A stretch of DNA of 64,000 nucleotides, from the NCBI GenBank assembly GCA_004764695.1, contig SMSO01000014.1, positions 3,113,148-3,177,147 of the forward strand, written 5' to 3'. A program made the translations under genes and the position numbers. The stretch comes from Schizochytrium sp. TIO01 (lineage: Eukaryota > Sar > Bigyra > Thraustochytrida > Thraustochytriidae). The notes under the pieces are model-generated. The model saw only the letters and a list, made by a program, of their open reading frames with translations. It made no database searches and was not told the origin of the DNA. Positions 33,147 to 43,258 of the stretch are shown here, piece by piece (the stretch's first letter is position 1; every line of letters begins with the position of its first letter).

Positions 33147-33989
33147 ATGGCGAAGCGAAGGCGCAACAACAACAAGCAAGGTGGAGCTGGTGTATGTCAT
33201 CAGTGGAAGCGTGAAGGCTCGTGTAAATTTGGGGATGAATGCAAGTTCAAGCACGAGAATGTGGAGGAAGAAAATGGAGAGGCTCCCCGTGGAAACGATG
33301 CTCAAAACGAGGAAGCAGAGAATGTCCAAGATGGAGCCTGCGTTCCAGTCTATGACCCAAACGTGGATCCAAGTGCACGTGGGCCATTGAAACGTCCTCG
33401 TACTGTGGAAGAGCGTACATTCACAGAAAAGTTTGCACCTGATGGAACCACCAGAGTTCTCGAGCACCCAAATGGTCTTCTTATTGTTTTACTGGCACAG
33501 ACACATCCTGTACTGATGCAAGAGCAAGAGCCGGAGGATGATGCTGCAAAGACTAAAGAAAAATCCAATGCGGAAACACAGCCAGAACCAGTTTCTACAG
33601 ATACTAGTTATTCAGCGGAGCAAGATCAAGATAAAAAAGATATCAAGGAAGGTGCAGGTTCTTCTGCATGCAACTTATCACCAAAAATTGTTTCTTTAGA
33701 ATATGCAAAAGAATTGCGGCAGGTTGAGGTCAGCGGGAAACGCAAGCATGGCGCAGTACGCGTAGATGTCGGTACCGTCCTAGTAAGGATTACATGCAGT
33801 GATGGCACCGTACACGAAGTGGTCTCACCCGTCCGTGGAAGAGTGATGGAAACGAATTCGCAGTTAGAAGGTGACCCAGCAGGCCTTCTGCCGAACCGCG
33901 AAGGCTACCTTGCCGTGCTATACCAGACCCCGAAACAATCGGAAAAGCAAATGCTGGAGACGAATCCCCTGTCTACAAAATCTTCTTAA
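33147..33989 (+). CDS. CCCH zinc finger fused to an Abitram (FAM206)-like domain
   Basis: The 280-residue protein starts at the ATG at 33147. A lone CCCH finger sits at residues 17-36 (Cys17, Cys26, Cys32, His36; spacing C-x8-C-x5-C-x3-H), a motif that usually binds RNA. The remainder matches Abitram/Simiate, a small nuclear protein of lipoyl/H-protein-like fold linked to transcription and actin. One half, FTEKF to AQTHPVLM, lies at about 91-125. The other, about 180-265, includes RKHGAVRVDVGTVLVRITC, SDGTVHEVVSPVRGR and REGYLAVLYQTP. An acidic Gln/Glu/Lys-rich insert of about 55 residues separates the halves. Animal Abitram proteins lack the zinc finger, so a nuclear RNA-linked role is plausible but inferred. 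The last 17 bases of the coding region overlap the 3' end of the opposite DnaJ gene. Confidence 0.85.
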   Translation: MAKRRRNNNKQGGAGVCHQWKREGSCKFGDECKFKHENVEEENGEAPRGNDAQNEEAENVQDGACVPVYDPNVDPSARGPLKRPRTVEERTFTEKFAPDGTTRVLEHPNGLLIVLLAQTHPVLMQEQEPEDDAAKTKEKSNAETQPEPVSTDTSYSAEQDQDKKDIKEGAGSSACNLSPKIVSLEYAKELRQVEVSGKRKHGAVRVDVGTVLVRITCSDGTVHEVVSPVRGRVMETNSQLEGDPAGLLPNREGYLAVLYQTPKQSEKQMLETNPLSTKSS

Positions 33990-35061
33990 TCTGCTCGATC
34001 TGGTCCTCCGAAAGAGAATGGGGGAACTGAACTTCAAAGGTGACGCGAAGGTTTCCAAACTGACTGGGCACCTCGTGAAGCGGCATACCCTCTTCAGGGA
34101 TCACAATTGTCTCAAAAGGTTTGGTGATCATGCCCTCACGGTCGATCTCTACCTCATGGTCGTCAAGGTGCTTGAAACTTCTCACAAAGCCGGTAAGTGC
34201 CTCCTTCAAGGTAATTTTCATAGTCATGTGAAGGTCGTCACCTTCGCGCTCAAACAATCGGTGCTTTTGCTGCACTAGCAGAAAGACAACGTCGCCGGGA
34301 ATCTTCTTCGGTTGCTGTTCTGACATATATTTGAAACGAATTTCCTGACCTTCTTGCATTCCTCTCTCGATATGTGCGGTGAGCAACTTCTGCTCGTTCT
34401 TACACTTCTCCTTTGATGGGATTTCCTCCTCTTGCTGAACGAGGAAACCACCCATTTGTCTGTGCACCATGCGACGTTCATTCGGACAGCGTCCGCACTT
34501 GGCACAACGCTCTTTGGACTTGGCACTGAGGTTATCTTGAGAGCACCTTGCACAGACGACCCTTCGATTAATGCGGGTTTCCTTTTCTGCACCATTGTAC
34601 AACTCCTCCAATGTCACCTTCAAGCGCATCTGATAGTCAGGTCCACGGTTGCCACGCTGCATATTTCCAAAAAAGCCGCCGAATATTCCACCACCTTGGC
34701 CTTGGTCCTCCTCACCTTCAGCCTCCTTTACGAGGGCGAGACCACCCTGGTCGAAAAGGAGTCGCTTTTCTTCGCTAGAAAGGACCTCGTAAGCGAATGA
34801 CACTTCACGGAACTTAGTTTCTGCTTCTTCGTTGTCAGGGTTACGATCTGGGTGGTACTTGAGTGATAGTTTACGGTATGCGGATTTGATATCTTTGTCA
34901 GTGGCGTCTTCATCAAGACCGAGCACTTCGTAAAGGTCAATCTCCTCCACCTCCTGCTTGGGCGGGGCTCGCCGCCGTCCACCCCCAAAGAAGGCATTGC
35001 TTTCATGAACCAAGGAAACGAGTAGCAAAAGTGCCCAAATGCTTACAAGCTTGACGTGCAT
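33973..35061 (-). CDS. DNAJB11: ER-lumenal DnaJ co-chaperone, ERdj3/DNAJB11-like
   Basis: ERdj3 proteins bring unfolded clients to the lumenal Hsp70 BiP and stimulate its ATPase. The start is the ATG at 35061, giving 362 residues; the longer frame begins at a TTG. An N-terminal signal peptide (MHVKLVSIWALLLLVSLV) is followed by the J-domain from about residue 39, with HPD at 70-72 (KYHPDRN). A Gly/Phe-rich segment (GGGIFGGFFGNM) comes next. Two beta-sandwich client-binding domains enclose a reduced cysteine module (CARC and CAKCGRC) in place of the four CxxCxGxG repeats of type I DnaJ. The reduced cysteines and signal peptide are what distinguish ERdj3 from cytosolic DnaJA. The C-terminus (IEQIKKIL) has no KDEL, as in ERdj3 generally. 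The gene is intronless. Confidence 0.92.
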   Translation of the reverse strand: MHVKLVSIWALLLLVSLVHESNAFFGGGRRRAPPKQEVEEIDLYEVLGLDEDATDKDIKSAYRKLSLKYHPDRNPDNEEAETKFREVSFAYEVLSSEEKRLLFDQGGLALVKEAEGEEDQGQGGGIFGGFFGNMQRGNRGPDYQMRLKVTLEELYNGAEKETRINRRVVCARCSQDNLSAKSKERCAKCGRCPNERRMVHRQMGGFLVQQEEEIPSKEKCKNEQKLLTAHIERGMQEGQEIRFKYMSEQQPKKIPGDVVFLLVQQKHRLFEREGDDLHMTMKITLKEALTGFVRSFKHLDDHEVEIDREGMITKPFETIVIPEEGMPLHEVPSQFGNLRVTFEVQFPHSLSEDQIEQIKKIL

Positions 35062-36707
35062 CTTGAGACACAATATTAATTCGACCAAACAAATTTATAT
35101 CTAGGCCTTCTGATTACCAAGCCAAACCTGCAGAACTGCAAGTTATTATGTGTGTGTATATGTATGTATAAACGAGTTGCTCAGCTTTTGTGAAAACTTT
35201 GCTAAGAAATGGAATAGCAACTCCGTATCAACTCGCCTTCACGTTTTGTTGGTCGCCAACGATTTACTCTGTCTGGTTAAGCGAATGTTTTCCTCTTATA
35301 TCTAAAAGGCTTGGTAGACGAGTTATCTCCGAACCTTCGTTCGACCTTGTCCGATACAATCTATGTAAGCTAGAGACAAATGAACGAGATTTTGAGGTTC
35401 CGTTGGTGAGGCCAATGTCTCGGACGCCGTTCTGGTGTCGACTCCGATGGATTCTGTCTCAGCAATCAGCAGACGGTTAACGCACGAACTCGACGAACAG
35501 CGCAGCAAGGCCTTTGCAGACCTTCCCTTGTGACAACGACCTCCTCGCACTGCGAAGGCCTCCAGTTATGGCTCTGTTGAAGCGGCTTTTAAAGCGCTTG
35601 GGCTCCAGCCAAAAACGACTGTTTGATGTTGATTGTGTTGATTTATCTCGTTTCTACTACTTCTTTTTGTTTAATTATTTCTGTCATTTCTTATATATTT
35701 TACGGTCCATCTAATAAAACTTGAACCGATGTTCAATGAAAGAAATTGAACGCAATACCAAACGATCCAACTTCGAAAGTCTGTGAAACTGGAGGCAAGG
35801 TTCCTGGAGCTCGAGGCTTTTAAACGAATGGTATGTGCACATGGAGAGGGTTTTAGTGCAAAACTCTGGAAGCTTCAGATATCTGGGACCCTTCAGAAAT
35901 GGTGAGGAGCGAAATTTGGAGGTCAAATGTGTCGGATTCCGTCCCGAATTTTGCATCTATATCACGACCCAGAGCTGCCGGAAGTAGTAAAAAAGTTATA
36001 AAGAGGATAAAACATAATACCAGCTATACGATACGCAACTTTGGTCCCTCCAGCCTTCGTATGCCCCTTCCTCTGGTCGCTTGAAGTGGCCACATTTGGC
36101 CAGCCTGCGTTAGAGTGCCAAGCTGGCAGAATCGGAGCGCTGGTGAGGGTTACTTTATAACTATTTGACCCCCTGATGCGAAACACCTCATATTAATACC
36201 AAGTCTATAACTCATAAAAATAGTCGATTCTGTATAAACTACCGTAGGTATAAAGCAAGTTATAATTAGAAATTAGTTTAACCGTGGTATAAAATATCTC
36301 CGGATATGTATATAATTATAATCATAAATCGGATAAAAGGAAAATAATATTAAAGTTAGTTTACCTGAATACCCCCCAAGTGGAAGCGGAGTATCTCGTT
36401 GAAGATCGATCGATCTGGGTTGAAAAGGTAGCAGTAGATCAGAGTCCTGCGGCGAAGCCTGCGCTGTGTGAGGCATCTCCACGCTCCAAAGTGCGGGAAA
36501 GTCGAGTAACCATACCCTTTTGCCACCCTGAAGCGACTCACTTGCCCCAATCCTTGGGCGGAGTCCCCTTTGGAACGACGTCCCCTTGGCTAAATATCCA
36601 TCCAAAAGCTCACCTCAGGATTCGCTCCTGGGAAAGAGCGGCGCGAAGACCCTCGGGCGACAGTGGCGTTGAGCAAACTTGGAGAACAGCTTGGAAAACT
36701 TTGCAAG
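35062..36707. other. Intergenic between divergent genes
   Basis: This 1.6 kb separates the starts of the ERdj3-like gene (-) and the CPI-motif gene (+). It should hold both promoters. Short frames are present but none is convincing. Confidence 0.45.
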
Positions 36708-39176
36708 ATGGCGGACCATGTGAAAGATGCGAATAACGATGAGAAGAAAAGCCAAAACGAAGTCACGAATGACGCCACAGAGCGCCAGAAAGTGCCGCCA
36801 AGACCAAACCGTTCAGCAATAGCCGAGCGATGGCTTCAGGCAGCAGCTAAGTCATCCAGCTCAAGCTCAAGCATCTCATCTGGATCTGGAGAGGTTTCTG
36901 CGAAAGATGCTGGTGAACTTCCGAGGACTGGGAGCGGATCGAGAATTGCAGAGCTCCAGCGGAAACTGTCGCAGCGTAGCAATTTGAGCACGAACTCTGG
37001 AGATCATGGAAGCACATTTAGCTCCCCCAAGGTAGGAGAACAATTTGCCAAATCTGGTGTTGTGGCGAAAGCTCGCGAAGGAATTGCCAAGCAAGTTGAA
37101 GCCGCACAACAAGCAGTACCTCCAGGAAGGTCTCTTCCACAAAGACCTTCATTGCCCGCCCGCGTAGGGAGCGTAGGAAGTAACATTTCAAGGTTGAGCG
37201 CGAACCACTCCAGAACCTCAAGTGCTAACTCGAATGATAGTGATCCGCCCCCAAGACCTGGTCGACCGAAATCTGGCCTTGACGGTGAGGAAAATAAAGC
37301 TGCTTCCTCTCCTTTGCGCAAGACTGTTTCCTCGGCTACTAGTCAAGACGAAGACGCTACTCGGGGTGACAAAGGCGATGATGCATCCCCGCACGTCGAA
37401 GAGGCTAGCATTGAGAAGAAGGTGAAGAAGAAGAAGAAGTCTATATCAGCGAGCTCGCCCCCATCCTCACCTTCATTGTCACCCTCTGCTTCTAAGATAT
37501 CCTCTCGGCGATCTAGCAAAGGCAAAATGAGTGACGAGGAGGACACTTATCAGGAAGTACCCGCCCCAGCGCCTGTGGATCCTGAAGGAAAAGGAGAAGC
37601 TAAGAGCAAGCGTAAATCGTCAAAGTCCTCGACATCATCGTCTTCTCGGCGGCGATCATCTTCGAGCAAATCAGCCAAGCACGCATCTGAAATGGAGGAT
37701 GCAGAACTCGAGGATGCTGAACTACTCGCAACTGAGCACCAAAAAAAGAAGAAGACCTCCTCTCCTTCGTCTTCATCAAAGTCGCGCAAATCCTCAATTG
37801 CAGCAGACCACGGAGAATCGCAGGACGGAGCTGCCTCGAGCTCTCCCAAGTCAACTGAATCAAAATCAATTAAAGAGAAGAAACCCAGAAAATTATCCTC
37901 TTCTAGCAGAAAGTCTCGATCAAAATCAAGGGATGCAAGCCAGAGTTCTGAGGACCTCGCTAAGGCTGGAGAAGACCTAGACGAGGTTCCGAGTAGTCCT
38001 GGAAGCGAGTGTAGTGCAGGATCTAAGCCGAGGAAATCCAAAAAAAAGAGTAGTAGTAAGAAGAGCAGTCAGCAAGCTGAGGTTATTGAGAAAGAAGATA
38101 CTGAAAAGACAATTGTTGCCAAAGACAAGAAGGCTTCTAAGGCAAACGAGGAGGCGGACACCCATAGGCGATCTAGAAAGGTGTCTACTTCATCAGGAGC
38201 CTCCGCTGTCGACAAGAAAGTGGAAGACCCTAAAGAAGACCAAGACGTTCCAGCGCCACCTCAAGTTCCGAAAAAGAGGGCCTCCTTATTGACTGCACGT
38301 CAGGGATCAAGCATTGCAGATCTGAAGTCGAAGCTTAACCTTGGCGGAATCGGCGGGGGCAAAATGCCATTTGGTTTTGGACCACCTCCTCCACGCCGTC
38401 CAGCCCAAAACGAAGACGAGCAAAATGAAAGAGAATCTGAAGTTGGAGACGTTGAAGCGGAGGAGGGCGCCACCGGCGCTCGTGCAGGTGCATCAAAGAC
38501 GAGCTCAAATAAAAGTAAAGAAAAAGAAGGATCTGGTGAGATTGAGCATTTGAGCTTGAAACGTGCAACTGTTAATGCTAGGAGGCGTCGACCAAAGAGC
38601 TTTAAAGCAGTCGCACTTGCTCAATTGGCGAGTGCTCCTGCCCCACGTGCGCATCGAAGCTTAGAGGTTGGTACTAAATCTCTTGACGACAAGGATACCC
38701 AAAGCCCTGGACATGTCTCTCCATTGTTGACATCCCGCGCAAAGCGTTCTCCTTCCATCCAGGAGCAACTTGAAGAAGAGCGTGTGAAATATGACAAGGA
38801 GAAACAAGAGGAGCACGAAAAAACCCTTGATGATGATGGAGATGAAGAGAGTGGAGAGCACCCAACACATGCTAAAAAGGGGAAAGATTCTCCAAGTGCT
38901 GGTAGGCTCTCTAAAAAGAAATCCCCACGCAACAAAGACAAGTCAAAAGAAGATGAAATGAAGTCTTCACGAAAAGCATCTAAGGATTTGAGTAGCGAAG
39001 ATGAAAGTCACGGCAAGGACGCCGCTGAAGAACAGGTTCCAACTCCACCACCTGCGCCTTCTCCGGATGCCCCCCCACCGCCAAAGGCAGGCAAGCCTGT
39101 TTCTGCTCCAACCCCTGCAGCACCTGCTGGTTCTGAGGACAGTGACTCTGAAATTGACGAGGATGACTTGATTTGA
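36708..39176 (+). CDS. Disordered Ser/Lys-rich protein with CPI-like motif
   Basis: The start chosen is the ATG at 36708 (context CAAGATGG), giving 822 residues; the frame further upstream has only a GTG. Most of the protein is low-complexity Ser, Lys, Glu and Pro and is predicted disordered. Two short helices resemble each other: SRIAELQRKLSQRS near residue 75 and SSIADLKSKLNLGG near 540. The second leads into GFGPPPPRRP at about 557, a possible profilin or SH3 ligand. At about 618-632 the stretch KRATVNARRRRPKS resembles the capping-protein-interaction (CPI) motif of FAM21, CapZIP and CARMIL. The C-terminus is proline-rich, then acidic (SEIDEDDLI). I infer an actin-regulatory adaptor. The motif match is by eye only and no folded domain is visible. 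Confidence 0.7.
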   Translation: MADHVKDANNDEKKSQNEVTNDATERQKVPPRPNRSAIAERWLQAAAKSSSSSSSISSGSGEVSAKDAGELPRTGSGSRIAELQRKLSQRSNLSTNSGDHGSTFSSPKVGEQFAKSGVVAKAREGIAKQVEAAQQAVPPGRSLPQRPSLPARVGSVGSNISRLSANHSRTSSANSNDSDPPPRPGRPKSGLDGEENKAASSPLRKTVSSATSQDEDATRGDKGDDASPHVEEASIEKKVKKKKKSISASSPPSSPSLSPSASKISSRRSSKGKMSDEEDTYQEVPAPAPVDPEGKGEAKSKRKSSKSSTSSSSRRRSSSSKSAKHASEMEDAELEDAELLATEHQKKKKTSSPSSSSKSRKSSIAADHGESQDGAASSSPKSTESKSIKEKKPRKLSSSSRKSRSKSRDASQSSEDLAKAGEDLDEVPSSPGSECSAGSKPRKSKKKSSSKKSSQQAEVIEKEDTEKTIVAKDKKASKANEEADTHRRSRKVSTSSGASAVDKKVEDPKEDQDVPAPPQVPKKRASLLTARQGSSIADLKSKLNLGGIGGGKMPFGFGPPPPRRPAQNEDEQNERESEVGDVEAEEGATGARAGASKTSSNKSKEKEGSGEIEHLSLKRATVNARRRRPKSFKAVALAQLASAPAPRAHRSLEVGTKSLDDKDTQSPGHVSPLLTSRAKRSPSIQEQLEEERVKYDKEKQEEHEKTLDDDGDEESGEHPTHAKKGKDSPSAGRLSKKKSPRNKDKSKEDEMKSSRKASKDLSSEDESHGKDAAEEQVPTPPPAPSPDAPPPPKAGKPVSAPTPAAPAGSEDSDSEIDEDDLI

Positions 39177-39881
39177 TTCTAAAAATAAATCTTTTGTTTC
39201 CTAATCTTTAACAAGATATAACTCACGATGTTTCTTTCTTGGTTTAAAAGTATATTTCTCTGTATATGATTTTATAACTAACAGGTACACGGCAGTAAGG
39301 GTTCAAATCAAAACCTGGTCCTCTTCCATTCATGTGTGAAACCTGTCTGCAAAAGGTAATTCATGGAAACTGAAGAGCAATAAAGAACTAAGCTTGCAAA
39401 ATATCAGCATACACTATTATGGTTGTTGTTTTCCACGAGTGTCTCGAAGTGCGAATTGCGATTTTATTCCAGTATTGCGCACGAAATAACTAGGAGTCAA
39501 TCAGGGCGTTACGTTCGATTGGATAAATTAAGAAAAAGAAAGTCATGAAAACGAAGAGTTTCACATTGCAAAATGGTATGTTTACACAAGACAAGCTTCA
39601 TGAAAGAATCGAAAAGTTATCCAAAGGTATGCATCAAGAACAAACGGGTGTACCTTCTCTAAGGAACATTTAATCCATCCAAACTATATCTAGGAGCATG
39701 GATGCTAAGATCAAGTTGAAAACGAAAAGAGAAGGAAGGATCAAAGCAACAAACTACGCAGTGAGTGCAATGAAACCATTGAATATAATCGCTGCCGCCA
39801 GCTTCAAAGAAAAGAAAAGGCAGCACGGATATGGAAAGACATCCTGAGTTTGGTCCAGGCAAGAGCTTGCGGAACAAATTT
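39177..39881. other. Intergenic, convergent 3' ends
   Basis: AT-rich sequence lies between the stops of the CPI-motif gene (+) and the U1-70K-like gene (-). No additional gene is seen. Confidence 0.5.
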
Positions 39882-40616
39882 TCACCACCTCCTTGAGCCT
39901 CCGCGGTAGTCACCAGCTCTTGATGACCCGGGGGCGGGAGCGCTTCTACTTGAAATACCGCCTCCCAGAAGCTTTGGCTTCCAGTCTTTGACAGTTCTTC
40001 CACGTTCGATGTCTATGACAACCCTCTTGCCGTTGAGCATCTTCGATGCATCCTTGAGCGCACTCATAAAATCCTCCTCCCTCGCAAACTCCACAAAGGC
40101 ATAGTTCATCTTGCTAACAATTATGATCTTGTTGATCTCTCCAAACTTGTCAAAATGTTCCCGAATCTGATCCTCTGTTGTCTTGCGCTTCAAGTTTGCT
40201 ATAAAGAGCGTATTGTACGCGTCACCAGTCTTGCGATCCGCCTCCGCATTGGGGTCCCATGTAGCTGCACGCTTCCGTGCAAGACTGTCATGATCCGCAC
40301 GTTTTGAAGATCTAATCTCCGCAACACGTCTTCGTTTTTGAGCCCGCGCCTCCTCGCGTAAGATGTCGGCCGATCGAATGACTGTGGCTTTATGAGGAGG
40401 AGGGTTTCTGCGGTCGTACTGCTCAAATCTGTTCAGGAAATGTGCAACACCCGAAAGAGGGTGCGACTCCAAAACATTGGCATCCGGCATAGGCAAGGGT
40501 TCTGTCGGTGTCTTTAAGGGCTTCTCTTGAAACATTGCGTAAACGTGCTGCGGAAGATGCATTGTGGGCGGGCCGGAGGCACCCTTGGCCACATTGCGGC
40601 GGCTGTACCCTCGCAT
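39882..40616 (-). CDS. SNRNP70: U1 snRNP 70 kDa-like protein (U1-70K), short form
   Basis: U1-70K binds stem-loop I of U1 snRNA and helps define the 5' splice site. From the ATG at 40616 the protein has 244 residues; an internal ATG at 40562 (MHLPQHVYAMFQ) aligns better with the usual N-terminus and could be the true start. The N-terminal region ends with the conserved WDPNAE-GDAYNTLF run-in to the RRM (about 135-205). RNP2 is LFIANL (137-142). RNP1 is reduced to KMNYAFVEF (169-177), with the loop before it shorter than the usual SGKPRGY form. The signature after the RRM, IERGRTVKDWKPKLLGGG, is strongly conserved. The C-terminal Arg/Ser or Arg/Asp-rich tail is almost absent: only about 25 residues follow. 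Confidence 0.9.
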   Translation of the reverse strand: MRGYSRRNVAKGASGPPTMHLPQHVYAMFQEKPLKTPTEPLPMPDANVLESHPLSGVAHFLNRFEQYDRRNPPPHKATVIRSADILREEARAQKRRRVAEIRSSKRADHDSLARKRAATWDPNAEADRKTGDAYNTLFIANLKRKTTEDQIREHFDKFGEINKIIIVSKMNYAFVEFAREEDFMSALKDASKMLNGKRVVIDIERGRTVKDWKPKLLGGGISSRSAPAPGSSRAGDYRGGSRRW

Positions 40617-41524
40617 GATGATACACTCACGGAGGAAAGGAACACCCGACGTCGCAAGTAGCCTCTGCAAGTGCGCTCAAGGCACTATAGTTTGACAGGA
40701 GAACGCCTGCCTCGTAAAGCAACTATGCTTCGTGTTGGGGCGCGCGCGGCTGCAAGCGGTTTGCTCCTCTCTCCCTTTTGCTTCGTTTGATTTGTTGACA
40801 GAGATTGATTGTTCGGGGAAATACATAGGATCGGCAAAACAACTTTCTATTCTGAATTTACCGATTATGTTGAGGGCTTAGAGACAAGGTTGAGCTAATT
40901 CCTCAGATCAGGATCCGGAATTGGTATTCGTCTACTAATAGATGATGTTTGGTGCTTGATTGGGGAGAGGAGAAGACTGAAAGGTAATGAATGTAACACT
41001 ATTCCGTGGATAGTGTTTCAAGAAGACAAGCATCCCTACAGATGTGTAATGCGTTATCGCGAGTCCTTTAAAATAATCAACGAGGAAGAACTAAGAGAAG
41101 GCTACCCTACTGCTCTTCGTTACAATCGTCTTGATCGTCATAGGCATCGGAGCCATCATAAAGGCAACTTAAAGATTTAATTTCGAGTAAACTGATCGGG
41201 GAAAACTAAGACTTGGAATACTAACAGAGTTTAGAGAACAGCACTATGATCTCGAATTCCAGAAACAAATGTAAGAAAGCAGAAGCTATGAAACGATTCA
41301 AACAATTGGGGATGGTTGGAAACAAGACTATCTTAAATATTTTGATAAAGATATGTTTATACCATGTCGAACTCGATGAGCAAGCTATTAAAATAGATAT
41401 ATAATTATAAAGTCGGAGAGTGAGGATACTCTCGAGGACCTGGGCTAGTAAAGGAAATAAATGGCAATAAAGAGGGTTAAAGAAAAGTTGTTGCTGTTGA
41501 AAGAAGGACGTGTGGTGAACTTGT
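40617..41524. other. Intergenic region
   Basis: This lies upstream of the U1-70K-like gene and downstream of the first sugar transporter. The minus-strand frame at 41221-41709 mostly shadows the transporter. A plus-strand basic frame near 40956-41180 starts at a TTG and is unsupported. Confidence 0.45.
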
Positions 41525-43258
41525 TTATACAACAGGAGGAGGAGCGGTGTGCTTGAAGCGCTCAAATCCAATGGTGGTGTCCGGGGAGCGGAAAGAGTAA
41601 ATCTGCGCCGTCTGTTTGAGATTGCGCTTGATGAACTGACCAATAGTACCAAAACCCTTCTCTTCGTTTCCACCAGCCTGGTATGCAAAAACCTTACGTA
41701 GATCCTCAAGATTAAGTCCCTTGGTTTCCGGTTGGAAGAGCGTTACAACGGGGAAGCAAATAACAACGTTGAGCACAACCAGAATGAAGCAAGTAATTTG
41801 CAGGTTTGTAGCACTGTACATACGAAGATAACCAATGTCGCCGAGGACAATGTTGGTCAGAAAGTTCATGGAAACGCAAAAGGCCATGCCAACACCACGG
41901 ACGCGAAGGGAGAAGGACTCAGCAGGTACAACCCAAGCAAGAGGACCCCATGTAGTGGCGAAAACAGCCTGGAAGACATAGATCATAACGAGGGAAAAAA
42001 TCTGTACAGCGTGCGTCTTGTGGTCAGCATCAGTGGTATTTACGTTAATGTCACTGCCCTGAATCACAGCAGCAATTAGCAAGAATGCCAAAATGGTGAA
42101 TGTGGTGCCCCAGACAGTTAGGAACTTGCGTCCGAGACGGTCAACAACATTAACAGCAACGATAGTGAAGGCAACGTTGATAGCCTTGAGAATGGTGTCG
42201 TAGGTAAAAGCATCAAAGTCAAGGGAGCTAAAGAGCGTAGTGGCATAGCTCATAAGCCAGTTGACACCAGTAACATTCTGAGAAAAGGCGACACCAGAGG
42301 CGCAAATAAGAGACACAAGGTTATCACCCTGAAAGAGCTCCCAAATGCTACCTTCACCAGCGGCTTCTTCGAGAGCAACCTCTTCCTTGATTTGCTGCAT
42401 CTCAAAGCTAACGACCTTGTCCTCTTCGGGAGTACCCTTAGCAAGATGACGCAGAGCAGACTCAGCCTCATCATACTTCTTCGCCTGAACGAGATAGCGG
42501 GGGCTCTCAGGAAAAACGAAAAGCATAAGAATAATGGTGAAGATGCAGGGAATGATCTGCAAACCGATACCAAGACGCCATCCCCAGAGAGGCTCCATAA
42601 AGTTGTTAAAGATAGCCATGATGAAGATACCGATGGTTACACTAAGTTGGAAGAGAGTAATGGCCTTGCCACGCCAATCTGAGGGAGCAAGCTCAGCAGT
42701 GTAAACAGGAGCCATGGTAAGCATGAATCCGAGTCCCACACCACCAAAAGCACGTCCAATAATCAAAGACTTCCAGGCAAAGTCAGTGTTGATGAGACCG
42801 GACAGAGCCTGCCACAAAGATCCGAGCATGAAGATCACAGCAGCAATAACAATGACGGGTTTGCGGCCGATGCGGTCAGAAATAAATCCAGCAAAGGGAG
42901 CGCCAACAAGACAGCCACAGTGGAAAACATAGGTAAACTGAGAGATTTGTGCGGTAGTTTCATCTGAATCTTTCTCACCACTTGCAAGCACTGGGATTCC
43001 CATATCGATGCGAAAACCTTCCAAAGAAGTACTGGCAGCCGTACCAACATCGAGTCCAAAAATAAGGCCACCAAGAATGGCCACCAGAAGAATCATGACC
43101 GTGAATGCATTGAGTTGACGCGTTGGGGCATTTTCAACAGCGTCAGCAGGACCAGCAGAGTCATTAAGAACATTGCTCTTTAGCTGACCAGAGTCAGCAA
43201 GGCTGATCTCGTTGTTGGGATTGTCGTAAGGTAAGTTGTTTGAGCCCTGATCCAACAT
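41525..43258 (-). CDS. MFS sugar transporter 1
   Basis: This 577-residue, 12-segment transporter belongs to the sugar porter family of the major facilitator superfamily. It should move a hexose or related polyol across the plasma or an internal membrane by facilitated diffusion or proton symport. It starts at the ATG at 43258. Signature motifs are DRIGRKP (128-134) after segment 2, PESPRYL (250-256) after segment 6, DRLGRK (373-378) after segment 8, VPAESFSLRVRG (444-455) and PETKG (510-514) after segment 12. About 50 hydrophilic residues precede the first segment, and a long cytosolic tail follows PETKG. It is a single exon. Two relatives lie downstream in the window in the same orientation. 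Substrate is not predictable. Confidence 0.95.
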   Translation of the reverse strand: MLDQGSNNLPYDNPNNEISLADSGQLKSNVLNDSAGPADAVENAPTRQLNAFTVMILLVAILGGLIFGLDVGTAASTSLEGFRIDMGIPVLASGEKDSDETTAQISQFTYVFHCGCLVGAPFAGFISDRIGRKPVIVIAAVIFMLGSLWQALSGLINTDFAWKSLIIGRAFGGVGLGFMLTMAPVYTAELAPSDWRGKAITLFQLSVTIGIFIMAIFNNFMEPLWGWRLGIGLQIIPCIFTIILMLFVFPESPRYLVQAKKYDEAESALRHLAKGTPEEDKVVSFEMQQIKEEVALEEAAGEGSIWELFQGDNLVSLICASGVAFSQNVTGVNWLMSYATTLFSSLDFDAFTYDTILKAINVAFTIVAVNVVDRLGRKFLTVWGTTFTILAFLLIAAVIQGSDINVNTTDADHKTHAVQIFSLVMIYVFQAVFATTWGPLAWVVPAESFSLRVRGVGMAFCVSMNFLTNIVLGDIGYLRMYSATNLQITCFILVVLNVVICFPVVTLFQPETKGLNLEDLRKVFAYQAGGNEEKGFGTIGQFIKRNLKQTAQIYSFRSPDTTIGFERFKHTAPPPVV

